From Zygaena filipendulae (Eukaryota; Arthropoda; Insecta; Lepidoptera; Zygaenidae): a DNA stretch of 64,000 nt. The translations under genes were made by a program, and so were the position numbers. The stretch lies in NCBI GenBank assembly GCA_907165275.2, contig OU015655.1, forward strand, positions 7,018,501 through 7,082,500, in the 5' to 3' direction. How positions within the stretch are numbered: position 1 is the stretch's first letter; each line of letters opens with the position of its first letter. Below are positions 49,101 through 60,217 of this stretch, one piece after another. The notes under the pieces were generated by a model. It did no database searches. It worked only from the letters and a program-made list of their open reading frames with translations, and had not been told where the DNA came from.

Positions 49101-51720
49101 ATAAATAGGTTGAAATTTGTTAATGATGAGGATACGATTTTTTTTTAACAACTTACCCAGACGTGGTGCAGCTGTCGATGCTTTTAGTTCAACGCAAAAT
49201 GAATATGACGAAACGATATTGAGCAGCAAGCTGTCTGTCATACAAGTAAAAAAATCTGGTAAAAGCGATTAACGTTTTTAAATTATAGGTTATACAACGA
49301 AAGCTGGAACCATTAATTAACACCTGCTCTTTGGAACTCTTTAATTATTTACTTTATACCGAATCAATCCTAAGTATAAATCAGAATCAGAGAATCGGAG
49401 ATTTTGTGAAAATCAGAGAAACATTTACTATACTTGTAACACTCAAGGCTACTTTTGAAATTAAGAAATATTAATGAGTATCTGTGTATCCGATTTTTTT
49501 GTTATATTAGTAAAAGTCTACCTCAAAAACGCATAACGCGTGGGTTGTAAAAATGCATGCTCGTGACTTATTTTTTGTCCGCTTTTATCTATCTTTTATG
49601 TAGGTATATCCTGGCAACAAAGAGTTTTTTTTTGCTAAACCCAAATGTTGGAGGCAGAGGGCCATGTTGACGACTGCGCCCACACCTGTCGCGCTCGCGC
49701 CGGCTGCGGCTCCGCCACGTGTTCCAAAGAATATGACACGACCGGCAGCCCTTATTCACTATGACCATAACACGTCGCGTTAAGATAATGTGCCACAAAA
49801 ATTGTATTTTCCTCGCGCTCAAACAAGTTTCACTTCAATAAAATACATTCACAACGTGTCTTATGGCATAGATATTTCTAAAATTTTGGCATCTGGAGGG
49901 TTTGGAACTTGGTTTTTGGGCCGCGTCATGGGCAAGGTATGTTGTTGGTCATAGTGAATAAAGGCCCTGGTTTGGTTTTTCATTAAATATTATTATCATC
50001 TGCTGCTGCACCACGTATTGACTTATATCTACTTACTTCAATTCACCGGATGGATATTAACATATACTTACATGCATAATATTATTTATCATGTCTCTAT
50101 TGTATCTAACTGAAGGACTAAATATTTTTTTTATTTTCATACACCAGCACCGGTAAAATGCGAATTGTAACAGTAACATTAAAACATTTGTAACAAAGGA
50201 AAAAAAATAATAGACAAGTAGGTATATTTTGCTTATTCAAATCAATGAAAAAATACTTCTTAGATAAAACGCATTAAAGTTTAGGAGTGGGGGCTCGTGA
50301 CATCATAATTACGTACCTATTATAAAGTGTAGCATGGGGCATGACGTGTCATCACGCGACATTTCGACTCAATGTGTCGCCGTTATTTTTTGATTAAGTA
50401 ATAAAAAAAAATGCGTTTCGTATATTTTTTATTTACTCAACCAATCTTCATAAAATTTCGCATACACGTCAGGGGGCATAGGGTACTTTTTTAGCCGGAA
50501 TTCCTCCGAGAACTCCGAAATTAACGCGGGTGAAATTTCATTTAATTTTGCATACTAAACGCTGTCAGGGGTATAAAAAAGGATATACCTAGTAAACCTA
50601 GGGTACTTTTATCCCTGCAGAATTCCCGATGGGATCTCCGAAATTAACGTGGGTGAGCCCCGGGGGAGTAGCTGGTATTTTTATAAATATCATCAATTGA
50701 CAACATTAATAGCTTATTCGAATAAGACGATTATTAGCCCATCACTCTCCCAATTATTGTGTTAAGAAGATTACGTTGTACTTTCGAAAAGAAATAGGCA
50801 TCTAACTAAGGACATGTTTTTGTCAGTCAGAGTTTTAAACATAACAGAATACATTTAAAATTCTAAAGCGGTTATGTTATTTGTTCTTTTCACTTTACGA
50901 CCATGACGAAAATCATAAAAGAGATTGCTATTGATCTTTATTGTGTAGACTAATAAAAAGAGTAACATTCCAATTAGGTAAACAGTAACATTTCAGTATT
51001 GTAAATTGCATGCTGTCATAATGTGGATGTGATTGCAACCAATACAATGACTGAAGGTCATTGTTTCTACCAGACAATGACTGGTGATTTTAAATAGCCT
51101 CATATTTTTTACAGTTTCAATGTACCTATCTGAACGTTGGCTGGAGTTTTATATAATGCAGAGGACCGAAAATGCGTACCTATGATACTTTATTAAACAT
51201 CCAGACTCGGAAAAAAAAAATCATTACATAAATGTTTTGCTTGATGCCGGATCGAACCCGCGACGCCTTACGTGACTCCGAGCGCCGGACATAGCAAAAG
51301 TATATTATGTGACATGCGCAATGCGCGCATAGGCAGGCCATCTTTGACCATGGTACATTCAAAATTCCGTTCGAAATTTAAACTCAAAAATATTGAAAGT
51401 TCGTGGAACGGCGCGAAATTACGTCCGTGCCAAAAGACGTAGTCACGTGATCTCTACTTACTCAACTACAATTTCAGTTCCACGAATCTATGTATTAATT
51501 TTATGTGCATGACTTTGACTTGACTTTGACATAATATTTATTTATTTATTTAGTCGAATTTATAAAGCTTGACAGCATAAGCCATAGCACTTCTTAAATA
51601 ATTAATTTAATATGTAATACTAACGGCAGTAAGCACGGTGAGTTCCCCCAGCCACTCGTTGAGCAGCGCCTCTGGATCATCTGCGGCGGCCCCCGCGCCG
51701 TTTTCCTCTACCAACGCCAT
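37171..51720 (-). CDS. pico: MRL-family adaptor (pico / lamellipodin / RIAM), RA and PH domains
   Basis: MRL proteins link Ras/Rap GTPases and phosphoinositides at the plasma membrane to Ena/VASP-driven actin assembly and talin. Transcript order: alternative first exons 51625-51720 or 44500-44652, then 43023-43212, 42789-42928, 42615-42704, 42294-42528, 42065-42214, 41795-41986, 41335-41582, 40849-40941, 40440-40552, 39754-39845, 39181-39381, 37171-38474. Phases close exactly: 1047 residues with the distal start, 1066 with the proximal one. Recognised: RA domain (LALERMREANIKKLFIKAFS), linker ERVYEDHEMLVDNLMLWTRE, PH domain (KKGWKKYHFVLRP, KKKYKSPTDFCFAIKHP), then a Ser-rich part and a proline-rich tail with three LPPPP-type Ena/VASP-like motifs and PPPAPPRRSD. 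Introns carry five dispersed-repeat copies (38820-39155, 39465-39620, 40650-40815, 43545-43810, 44165-44355). The family is certain; fly name used for the symbol. Confidence 0.92.
41335..42528 (-). other. pico: RA-linker-PH core of pico
   Basis: Four exons encode the RA domain (residues about 195-290 of the proximal isoform), the helical linker, and the PH domain (about 355-470), which includes VPPMEGPLYLKSD, GLYYSPKEKPKTLKEL and the C-terminal helix RTLERWITAMRIAK. In lamellipodin and RIAM these modules act as one unit binding small GTPase and membrane lipid. Confidence 0.9.
44500..44652 (-). CDS. pico: pico proximal alternative first coding exon
   Basis: ATG at 44652 with an in-frame TAG 15 bp before it. 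It encodes 51 residues, MDMQLSDPNKWHRGGFLSTL then NRSFRLASGRSRSVNH, basic and Ser-rich, and ends at a GTACGT donor in phase 0, matching the exon at 43212. It lacks the WLGEL helix of the distal start. A GC- and CpG-rich stretch about 250-700 bp upstream could be its promoter. Confidence 0.75.
44880..45350 (-). promoter_or_regulatory. Candidate CpG-rich promoter of the proximal pico start
   Basis: Compared with its AT-rich surroundings the stretch is rich in G+C and CpG (for example cgcgcatagcgtacgcaatc and gtcgagcggccgcggcgtgc) and lies just upstream of the 44652 start. No TATA box or initiator is claimed. The assignment rests on composition and position only. Confidence 0.35.
46240..47300 (-). 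pseudogene. Dead Jockey-like LINE reverse transcriptase
   Basis: Minus-strand blocks in order: YQFGFREKHSTLEQVHRLIN, VFLDV then, in another frame, DAFDKVWHDKL (catalytic Asp block), SYLSNRMFRIRK, QTGVPQGSVLRPVLY, a degraded SDDTAIMA in place of the YADD box, and finally LLLYKQVLRTIWTYGIQVWD. Frameshifts and stops throughout. A piece of another LINE-like 3' end with a (TTTA)n tail adjoins at about 45800-46100. 47300-48300 and 48490-49745 show nothing I can name. Confidence 0.85.
49748..49966. mobile_element. TTATTCACTATGACCA MITE, short copy
   Basis: Inverted ends cccttattcactatgacca and tggtcatagtgaataaaggc bound a 219-bp element with no coding capacity. A second member in opposite orientation, interrupted by another repeat, lies at 59554-60217. 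Confidence 0.8.
50095..50420. mobile_element. TTAGTCCGTC-type MITE, third copy
   Basis: It has ctaactgaaggactaaatat at the left and the shared inner blocks cgcattaaagtttaggagtg and caatgtgtcgccgttatttt. The right end is eroded. A dispersed-repeat pair follows at 50435-50680. Confidence 0.55.
51240..51292 (-). repeat. tRNA-like (B box) SINE remnant
   Basis: The minus strand reads gcgctcggagtcacgtaagg, cgtcgcgggttcgatccggc. GGGTTCGATCC fits the pol III B box of tRNAs. No complete cloverleaf or convincing A box is visible, so I read it as a tRNA-derived SINE remnant. Confidence 0.4.
51625..51720 (-). CDS. pico: pico distal first coding exon with talin-binding-like helix
   Basis: The minus strand after TTGTATTGTCCAG reads ATG and encodes MALVEENGAGAAADDPEALL and then NEWLGELTVLTA, 32 codons, ending at a GTTAGT donor in phase 0. 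It joins in frame to the exon at 43212 (GLNSTNEV). The NEWLGELxxLT segment resembles the N-terminal talin-binding helix of RIAM and lamellipodin. A good splice acceptor abuts the ATG, so a non-coding 5' exon should lie further upstream (beyond 51720). It is too short to appear as a long ORF. Confidence 0.8.
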
Positions 51721-51768
51721 CTGGACAATACAAGATATACGCTACATTACACACATAGGGTAGATATA

Positions 51769-52880
51769 GGGTAAGAGCACCAAAGGCCAGTCAAAAACCA
51801 GTGGTCAGCCTTTTGCGTCGTTTATTTGTATTAAATATCGGTATTATTCGAATAAACGAATAACGTATTCTCAAATAGAAGCTCTGACTCTTCACTCATC
51901 AATACGTCACGCGACAGGAGCGATACGGGATCACGGGATCAGGGGGAAAATATGTACTCGTTTATACAGGTGCTGTCGGTCGACAAGAGCTGAAATTGTC
52001 GCATCTGCAATATTTTTTACTGCACGCGATGTTCTCTTTAAATTTAAGAAAAACTACTTTTTAATGATAAAAGTGATTGTTTTTATTCACACTTGTTTTA
52101 TTTATTACTTTATCTATTAAATAATAAAATATCACTCATTTACTTATGAATTGAGGAGACTGACTATTGGAGACCACTTTTCTATAAAAAATTCATCGCT
52201 CAGCCTCTTTGTACTGATCTTTGGGAAAAATCCAGTAGTCAGCCGCATTGGAAATAATTTTTTAACGCGGCTGAATACTGGACTTTTGCGGAGTTTTGCT
52301 GATCCAATACTCAGCCATTGATTTTGTTTTGTTTGCATTTAGTTGGTATTTAAGGAGATCTCTGGATGAAGTTCTATTAACTTGATATTATGTGATGTGT
52401 ATGTAACTACAAAATATATTGAATTTTGAGTACCTAACTAAATAATTTAATCTCGTTTATTCAGTCCAAAATACCGCCGATACCAATAAACACGTATCCC
52501 CTAGAAAGCAGATTGCGGTTAAGGTTAAGGAGGCTAGCAGAAGGGTTAGTGTTCCTTGAGGCACACGATAAAACAAGATAAAGCAGACAAGATAACAATA
52601 AAAAGAAAGCACGAGCACTAGCTGAATGCAAATAGTTCTAAATGATGAGTGAAAAATTATGATTAGATCTGCTTAGTCGTTCGTTTTTTTTTGCTAATTT
52701 TTGACGAATACTATCTCGGTATAGTTTTTGCTTAATATATGAATATTTGCTAGCAAGAATAGATTTTTTTATGTAAAAATTGTTGATTTTCATCTCATTA
52801 TTATTAATAGTTTAGAAGGCTGAGTACTAGGTAGACAGTGGTTATTTACTGGATTTTAGAGGCTGACTGGAGAAAACTGT
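51769..52880. repeat. Region with recurring GGCTGA/TACTGGA motifs in both orientations
   Basis: A motif of the form tccagtagtcagccgc pairs with gcggctgaatactgga as a hairpin (about 52229-52290), and related forms (ccagtggtcagcc at 51800, caatactcagcc at 52306, ggctgagtactaggtag at 52818, ggctgactggag at 52862) flank it. It looks like an unclassified foldback element. No gene is seen. Confidence 0.5.
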
Positions 52881-54186
52881 CATTTTTTATTTAAAATGAA
52901 ATATAGGTAAATTTTAAAAGGAACATTATAATTTTTGTCATATTTTTTTTTTTAACTAAGTATAATAAACAATTAATCGAACCATGAGGTACCTACGTTT
53001 CTTTATCAGACGAATCTTGTAGAAATGCCAACAGCTCAAACTTCAAAAATTCGTTAAAGGCTACTACTACTACTACTGGTGCCTTTACCCTATTTCCGTA
53101 AAAATAAACAGTGATTCTTATTTCTACGCGATGTGAATTAAGTAGGTACCTACTCCGTCACTCATAGGAGATAAGCAGTAGATATTTGCTGCCGTCGAAA
53201 TGGACTGTGATTTTTAGATTACCTACCTTCAGACTATATATTGCCTACCTTTAATAGTTTCGAATTCGTGTTGGACTTAAAAACATACAGATAAAAAGTT
53301 GAAATATTTTTGGAATGGCCAAATTTTCAAAAATTATTGCAAAGCCGGAAGTATATTCATAGCCTCAAATTGCAATCTTATATTAAATGTTCTTATATAC
53401 AAGTAGATATTATTATAACATTATATAGATTATTTTATTACTCAAGAGTCACTGTATAACATTGAGAAGTCTGAAGTCTTGGAAAATAATAATAATTATG
53501 TAATTAGATATTGATTGGTCATGACTATAAATATCTAAGCATGAGTAGCTTACCTATTTGCAGTTTCATTTAAATCTGTTCCGTTACTTCTGTTGCACGT
53601 AAATGCGTATTGAAACAAATCAACAAAAGACAAAACGATAAGTGCATTCCGTCACTTATTTTACCATCTTACACCTCACCTATTGCCCAAGTACAGACAC
53701 AGCAAGTTAGCAGTTTAGAATATACATTACTAGCTGACCCGCGCGGTTTCACCCGCGGTAATTTCGGAGTTCCCGCGGGAATTCCAGGATAAAATATAGT
53801 TATAAACCTTTCTCATGAATCACTCTATCTATTGGTAAAAACCGCATCAAAATTCGTTGCGTAGTTTTAAAGATTTAAACATACATAGGGATATAGGGTC
53901 AGAGAAAGCGACTTTGTTTTATACTATGTAGTGATACATAGATAACAGGAAGGAAAGTGAAGTTTACGTAACATTTTACGCAACACATCTTATAGATAAT
54001 AGGGTAGAAACCGTAATGTGAGTTTGAATAGACTTTGAAAGGACTTCGTGACGGATAAAAACGACACCGGACCGTGTAACAAAGCGAACAAAGTAAAGCC
54101 CAAATCACGCCGCCGAGGTTTCTACTATCGGGCACCTTCGCGAAGTCGGGTTCTATTAGCAATGATACCTACTTGGCAATGATATC

Positions 54187-54335
54187 AGTCCCCCTAGCCA
54201 AGTTGACAATCTACACTCATTAACGCAAAACTAAGGAACGGAGTGGAACTAAACCACGTGACATAGCGATTCGTTTCTCAGTTTTCTATGCGTATACGAT
54301 TGTAGATTGTCAACTTGGCCTCTACACGGGGGACT
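54187..54335. mobile_element. AGTCCCCC-ended foldback MITE
   Basis: Ends agtccccc and gggggact; arms gccaagttgacaatctaca and tgtagattgtcaacttggc are perfect complements. A related copy is at 57492-57679 (gccaaattgacattctacaa against ttgtcaatttggc). A weaker relative may exist at 21285-21360. Confidence 0.8.
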
Positions 54336-55089
54336 AATACAGATACCTACCTACATATTGTTATGTGGTCACAATAGTGACACACTAAGACGTATCATTT
54401 GGTTTGTCATGACCATTGTATTATGCGTTTTTATGGATGTAAAATAAAATAAAAGTGTCCACAATGGAGAGTAAGCTAAAGGAACAATGGCGGTTAATAA
54501 TACTAACCTACACACTATCTCTTTTGTCCTTTGCTTACGCTATATATTTTTTCCAGTTAAATATACATATAACTCAAAAGTTTACAGTTAAGTAGGTACT
54601 TCTGACAAAACAGAATGAATATTAAATATAGTCAATAGTCAAAAAAGTTTTTATGTACCTACCAATGCCATTATAAGTAATTTTATCATTGGTACCTACT
54701 TACTAATAAAATACTTATATAATGTTATCGCTTACAAGTCACAAGGTACAAGTAGATATTTCGTTGTGTACACATATTATATTGTATGGCACACGTGTAT
54801 ACATACATACATAAGTCGAAAACAACATTGAACTTTCTCCGCAAACAAAATAGTCCAGTTTAGTTTTAGTTAGGGGAAAGTGCAATGTGGTCGTGGAGAC
54901 AAATGAACAGATTAACAGCGTCAATTTGATGCGACAGCCCGTCAGTAACAAAGAGTATAATATTATTATAACCACTACGTTTGTCAGTAAACAGACATGC
55001 GGGCTGATACACTCGGCTTGTTCTCTTTGATACTTTTACGTATTGAAAGGAGCTATATTCGGTTCACCTCTCAAATACTAAAAAGAATA

Positions 55090-55497
55090 ACAAAAAAATT
55101 AAAACCGACTTCCAAAAACACAAAACTAAAAATCTCAAAATAAAAAGCTAAAAATAACATCATACCGATTTAATCCAAAAGACAAAAACACACGTAATAT
55201 TATTATTGGTTTGTGCTACCACTAATTAGTTTGAATTCGGTGACAAGCCCGCTGGTGTCTGCCCACTTGGGTTGTCCTGTTTACAAAAAGCTGGTAGCGG
55301 GAGTCGACTTAGCCCATCTACCCCTCCATATTTGGCTTGTCACCGACTTCATACCAATTAGTGGTAGCTCAAACCATTAATAATATTACGTGTGTTTTTG
55401 TCTTTTGGATTAAATCGGTATGATGTTATTTTTAGCTTTTTATTTTGAGATTTTTAGTTTTGTGTTTTTGGAAGTCGGTTTTAATTTTTTTGTTAAA
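55090..55497. mobile_element. Long palindromic element, ACCGACTTCCAAAAACAC ends
   Basis: Two arms of about 150 bp are near-perfect complements: left aaaccgacttccaaaaacac through ggtttgtgctaccac, right gtggtagctcaaacc through gtgtttttggaagtcggttt. The 100-bp centre contains ctggtgtctgcccacttggg. A closely similar element is at 63486-63868 and an eroded one at 27870-28345. Confidence 0.85.
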
Positions 55498-56281
55498 AAT
55501 TTGTTTATTTCTCGCTTTTAAGTGACTTAGTTCGTAATTTCTCTAAGTTACAATAGCCTAATGTCAACTGCTCATCACATTTTACAAAATTTTGCTTTTC
55601 CCGACGCAGGGACGTTAATTGTTGAGGAGTTCTCCTGGTACATCATCATCAGTCCCACTTCACCATATACATTGTGACGAGCATAAATTGTTTAGAAACC
55701 ATATTAAAGTTAACGAATCGGAATCTGTGAAATACCTATTATTTAGCAGTTCTGATGACCATCTGTGGTCTTCATCATCAGTTCCACTTCTTCAAATTTT
55801 ACTTTCCAAAAGCAAATAAACGATTTACTATAAAAAATACAAAAATCGCTATAGGTGTACCTATAATTTTTGAAGAGTTCCCTCGATTACTCCAAGATCC
55901 CATCATCAGATCTCGACTTGGTGACAATGGAATCAATTTGGGAGTATCCTCTTTCAAACAAAAAAACAATTTTCGAAATCGCTCCAATCGGAATCCGTGA
56001 AATACGTATTATTGTTGAGTAGTTCCGATGACCATCTGTGGTCTTCATCATCAGTTCCACTTCTTCAAATTTTGCTTTTCAAAAGCAAATGAACGAATTA
56101 CTATAAAAAATACCCAAATCGCTGTAGGTGTGCCTATAATTTTTGAAGAGTTCCCTCGATTTCTCCAAGATCCCATCATCAGATCTGGATTTGGTGGCAA
56201 TGGAAATGGGGATTATACCCTTTCAAACAAAAAAAGAGTTTTTCAAATCGGTCCAACCGTCTTCGAGTAATCGGTGAACAT

Positions 56282-56328
<47 letters not shown>

Positions 56329-56376
56329 ATACATACAATCGAACATAGAACCTCCTCCTTTTTGGAAGTCGGTTAA
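55498..56376 (+). mobile_element. CCGACTTCC-type non-autonomous element with 273-bp internal duplication
   Basis: It runs from the palindrome to cctcctcctttttggaagtc. The block gatgaccatctgtggtcttc occurs at about 55755 and 56028 and is followed each time by the same sequence through cccatcatcagatct, a direct duplication with a 273-bp period. A 42-base A-run lies at 56286-56327. Another copy starts at 63869 and runs off the window end; a reverse copy is at 29700-30345. Confidence 0.75.
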
Positions 56377-57491
56377 AAATATAATCACAATTTTTAAAAT
56401 CTTCGTGAAAATTTTGCACGCAAATTACCAACGAGCTGATCATTCGAACCCGTGTAAACCCACGTTCCCTTTTAAGGTTTTCTCTGAAACTTATCAGTAT
56501 TTTTTTATTCTTTGTAATATTTCTTTACATGTAAGCATACTCTCAATCAATCACGATTCACGAGGGTTTGAAATCCCGCGTAAAAAATTACATTCTGTAT
56601 AATATGTAACAAAAAACTTCAACTGCATATATGGACAAAACTTGTGTAATCGTGTAATCAACACCTTTATCTTTTTAGAATTAAATTACCTATTAAAACT
56701 TTTATTTATATGACGACGTTAAATTTTATTAGAATCAAATACTAACGCATATTCTAAGAATAACTCACGAAGTGGGTTTATGGAGTAGGTACCTTTCCTC
56801 AGTCATTGTATGAATTGATAACATCCTTTACACGGTATCATTATAATTTTCCAATGTCGTATGCCGTTTTTGGTTTTTAAGGAAACTCTCTTAAATGCAC
56901 GTTAGTATTGGGCTTGGTATTGGGGAATTAACTCAAAAGTGGAACGTCACAAATGGAAATTGCCACGCTCCTAATAGGCTGGGCAGCTGTATATCTCTCT
57001 CTTATAAATACTACTATCCTATGTGTGGAAACTGTAAGGTGTAAGAAACTTTTTATATTTTGTTATATTTTTACTTATGTTGTACCGTTTGTTTCCCAAA
57101 TAAATAAATAAATACTACCTGTTTTCCTCGATTTCACCCGAGTTAATTTTTCAAAATGTCTTTTTCTGTACCCTGGACAAAGTGTATGCAAAATTTCATC
57201 GTGATCGATAGATTTAAGGCGTGAAAGCGTAACAACCAAACAAACTCACACCCATATTTATAATTTTAGAACTATATAATATGTGTGGGCTTAGTGGGTG
57301 ATTATTGATTAGACAACTATATTTAAATGCACATATTACCCATTTCATTTTGAAAATAAATGGGCAAAACTAAAATTATGCTAATTATATTTACCTAACA
57401 ATTATACATTTGCAAAGCATGCATGGATGCATTAATGCATGTAGGTACGAAGCGTAAGACTATCTTCCAGCAGACAAGCGATAAGGGAACA

Positions 57492-57679
57492 GCCCCCCTG
57501 GCCAAATTGACATTCTACAATCGTTAACGCATAGAAAACTAAGTATAGTAACGAATCGTTAAGTCACTTGGTCACGTAAAATCGTCCAATCAAAACTCTA
57601 GTTTTGCGTGACCAATTCCTTAGTTTTTTTATATACGTTAAAGATTGTAGAATTTCATTGTCAATTTGGCTAGGGGGGC
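57492..57679. mobile_element. Second AGCCCCCC-ended foldback MITE
   Basis: Arms gccaaattgacattctacaa/ttgtcaatttggc; inner arms contain ttaacgcatagaaaactaag and its mirrored form. Same family as 54187-54335. 57700-59550 holds no gene or element that I can name. Confidence 0.75.
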
Positions 57680-59553
57680 AGACTGGAAGAGGCTAATCTG
57701 GTATGCATAATATAATTATTGTATCTAGATAATTATTATATTTATTTTAATGAATATAATGTAGGTACTAACGATTTACGATTGTGATGATGTCAATATC
57801 TGTGAATCATTTTACGTTGGCAATGATGTAGGTAAACAAAATTATTTTGTTTAGACACGGTGATACATAATAATGTGTACCTACTCAACGATTCTAAAAA
57901 CAGCAATGTGAACAGCAGCTTTATACGAGTCACAAGTCAAACAATTTCTTAGACACAGGAAAAAACATTGACACGATTCATATTATCTTTGAACCTTGAC
58001 TGTTGACTTAATGTTTGTGGCCTTACAATAACCTAGATGATAAATAATTATATAATACCTAATATACCTACAAATTTTTCCCAATACCAAATAGGTAAGT
58101 ATAGGATAAAATTAAAATTTTCAAGAAAACTATAGAAAAAGAACGCGTTGAATTTTATAATTATCCTCGTGGTATCTAATTTACTGTCTGCGATTGTTAC
58201 TTTTACTTTCAAAATGTTGCACTTGTTTAGCCCATATCTATATATTATCTACTATTACAATAGGTGCCATTCACAACCAACTTGACTTTGGTGTGAAAAA
58301 ATGAGGGCATTGTTTTAACTGTAAACACATATATACGTATATGCAAAAACGTAAGTGTGTTGCATCCTCATATTAAACCGGTTACACTTACAGTTGTGTG
58401 AACGTAATATAAAAAAAACGTGAGTAAAAAAGTAGATACCTACCTTGCAAAAATCACTTCATGGCATTCAAAATGTAGGTCTCTGATGATGAGCTTGGCC
58501 TATTACATGCACATTGCACATTGCACAATTATTGGTGCTATCACATCGAAAACTTTTAAAACTTCAGTAAAATAGGTAGGTATAAATCACACAATACCTA
58601 CAAGCTTGCCTTCACTGAAAACTTTAAAGAATCACTCATATACAACTTCGCCAGACAGATAATATTATTAAATTAATTATTCAATAGGTACTAATTACAC
58701 TTATAAATAATAAAAAGTACAAAAACATAGTGTAAAAATTATTGTTTAGTAAAATATGTATGAGCCGGGCGCCTCCGCTCAGATGAATGAGTGCGAAACT
58801 ATCATCTATTCTATGATGACATTATATTATATACCTATATGTATATTACAGCTATATCTATAGAAAAACGAGTTACGTCATCTCGATATGAGTCTGACTA
58901 ATACATACCTACATGTTCACAAGAAAAGCGAGAAAAACTGGATTACATTGTATACTTATCGGATCTATTACGAGAAAGTTCTAAAGTATTAGGATCAATT
59001 TTGGTAAAACAACGACCGATCGATTCAAGATCCATCCTTGGTGATGACAGAAATATATATTTTAAGTAAATTAAGCGAGACCTAGCGTGCCACAACTCAC
59101 AATTAAGTGCAGATGGGACAATTATAGTCTATTCTATTGTATTCTGTACTTTTAAGATTCATTACCAATGTAGCTAGAGTTATATAAAGCGCATGCCAAA
59201 CACTGTCCTACGTATACGGCAACTTCATGCATCATCATTTCTACCATAGACTAAATTGTATTTTAGACTCTGTCTCTAATTTGTATCTAATATACTTTTA
59301 AGTATCAGTAGTTCAATTAAAAAAATTGATTGAACTAATGAAACTGAAAAGTTGCAGTAGTACAATCAATTTAACTGTTAATTGAACTACTGAGAATAGA
59401 CCGAATCTTATCGTTTATTTTCAACACATGAATAATGTCAGACTTATCGCGCGTTCAACGATTTTAATTTTCATTGACTAACTTTTTCTTGGAATGTTTG
59501 AAGTTAATCTATTTGTTTGTAATTAAAACGGAATGAGATAATTATAACTATTA

Positions 59554-60217
59554 GGGCCCTTATTCACTATGACCAACAAGATTACTTGCCCATAACGCGC
59601 GTCCCAAAACACAATCCAAAATGCTCCAGATGCCAAAATATTAGAAACTAATACCTATTCTGTGTTCCAGACATGTTGTAAATTTATTTTTGAAGTGAAA
59701 ACTTCTTTAGTATCTTTGTGATTTGAAAATCGATAATACAAAAAACGACACTAACAACCACACAAATATATAGGATACTAGCTGTTCCCCGCAGTTTCAC
59801 GCGCGGTAATTTCGGAAAAGTACCCTATGTCCTTCTCCGTATACCTGACAACGCGTATACCAAATTTCATGATGATCGGTCGAACCGTTAGAGCGTGAAA
59901 GTGTAACAAACAAACAAACAAACAAACTCACTTTCGCATTCATAATATTATAAAATAAAATATATGGATAACGGGCGAATAGTCTAAGCGTAAATACAAA
60001 TATATAATGATATTAATACCTAAAGATATAAAGAAGGTTTCACTTCTGCCGTGTGGTTTTAATTAAGGCCATTTCTTGTACGAATAACATAATTCTGTAC
60101 GTATACCTTTTAAATTTATTTTAATTGAATCTTATTTGGACGCGAGGGAAAAACAATTTTTGTCGCGCGTTATCTAACGCGACGTGTTATGATTTATGGT
60201 CATAGTGAATAAAAAAG
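59554..60217. mobile_element. TTATTCACTATGACCA MITE interrupted by a dispersed repeat
   Basis: Ends gggcccttattcactatgac and ggtcatagtgaataaaa match 49748-49966 in reverse, as do inner blocks gatgccaaaatattagaaac and gcgacgtgttatg. A dispersed repeat copy (about 59775-59950, cccgcagtttcacgcgcggt) is inserted, so it is younger. 60220-61430 shows nothing recognised. Confidence 0.75.

Noticed and set aside
51240..51292. Functional tRNA gene
   Set aside because: Only a B box and T-arm-like sequence are present; no acceptor stem, anticodon arm or A box can be drawn.
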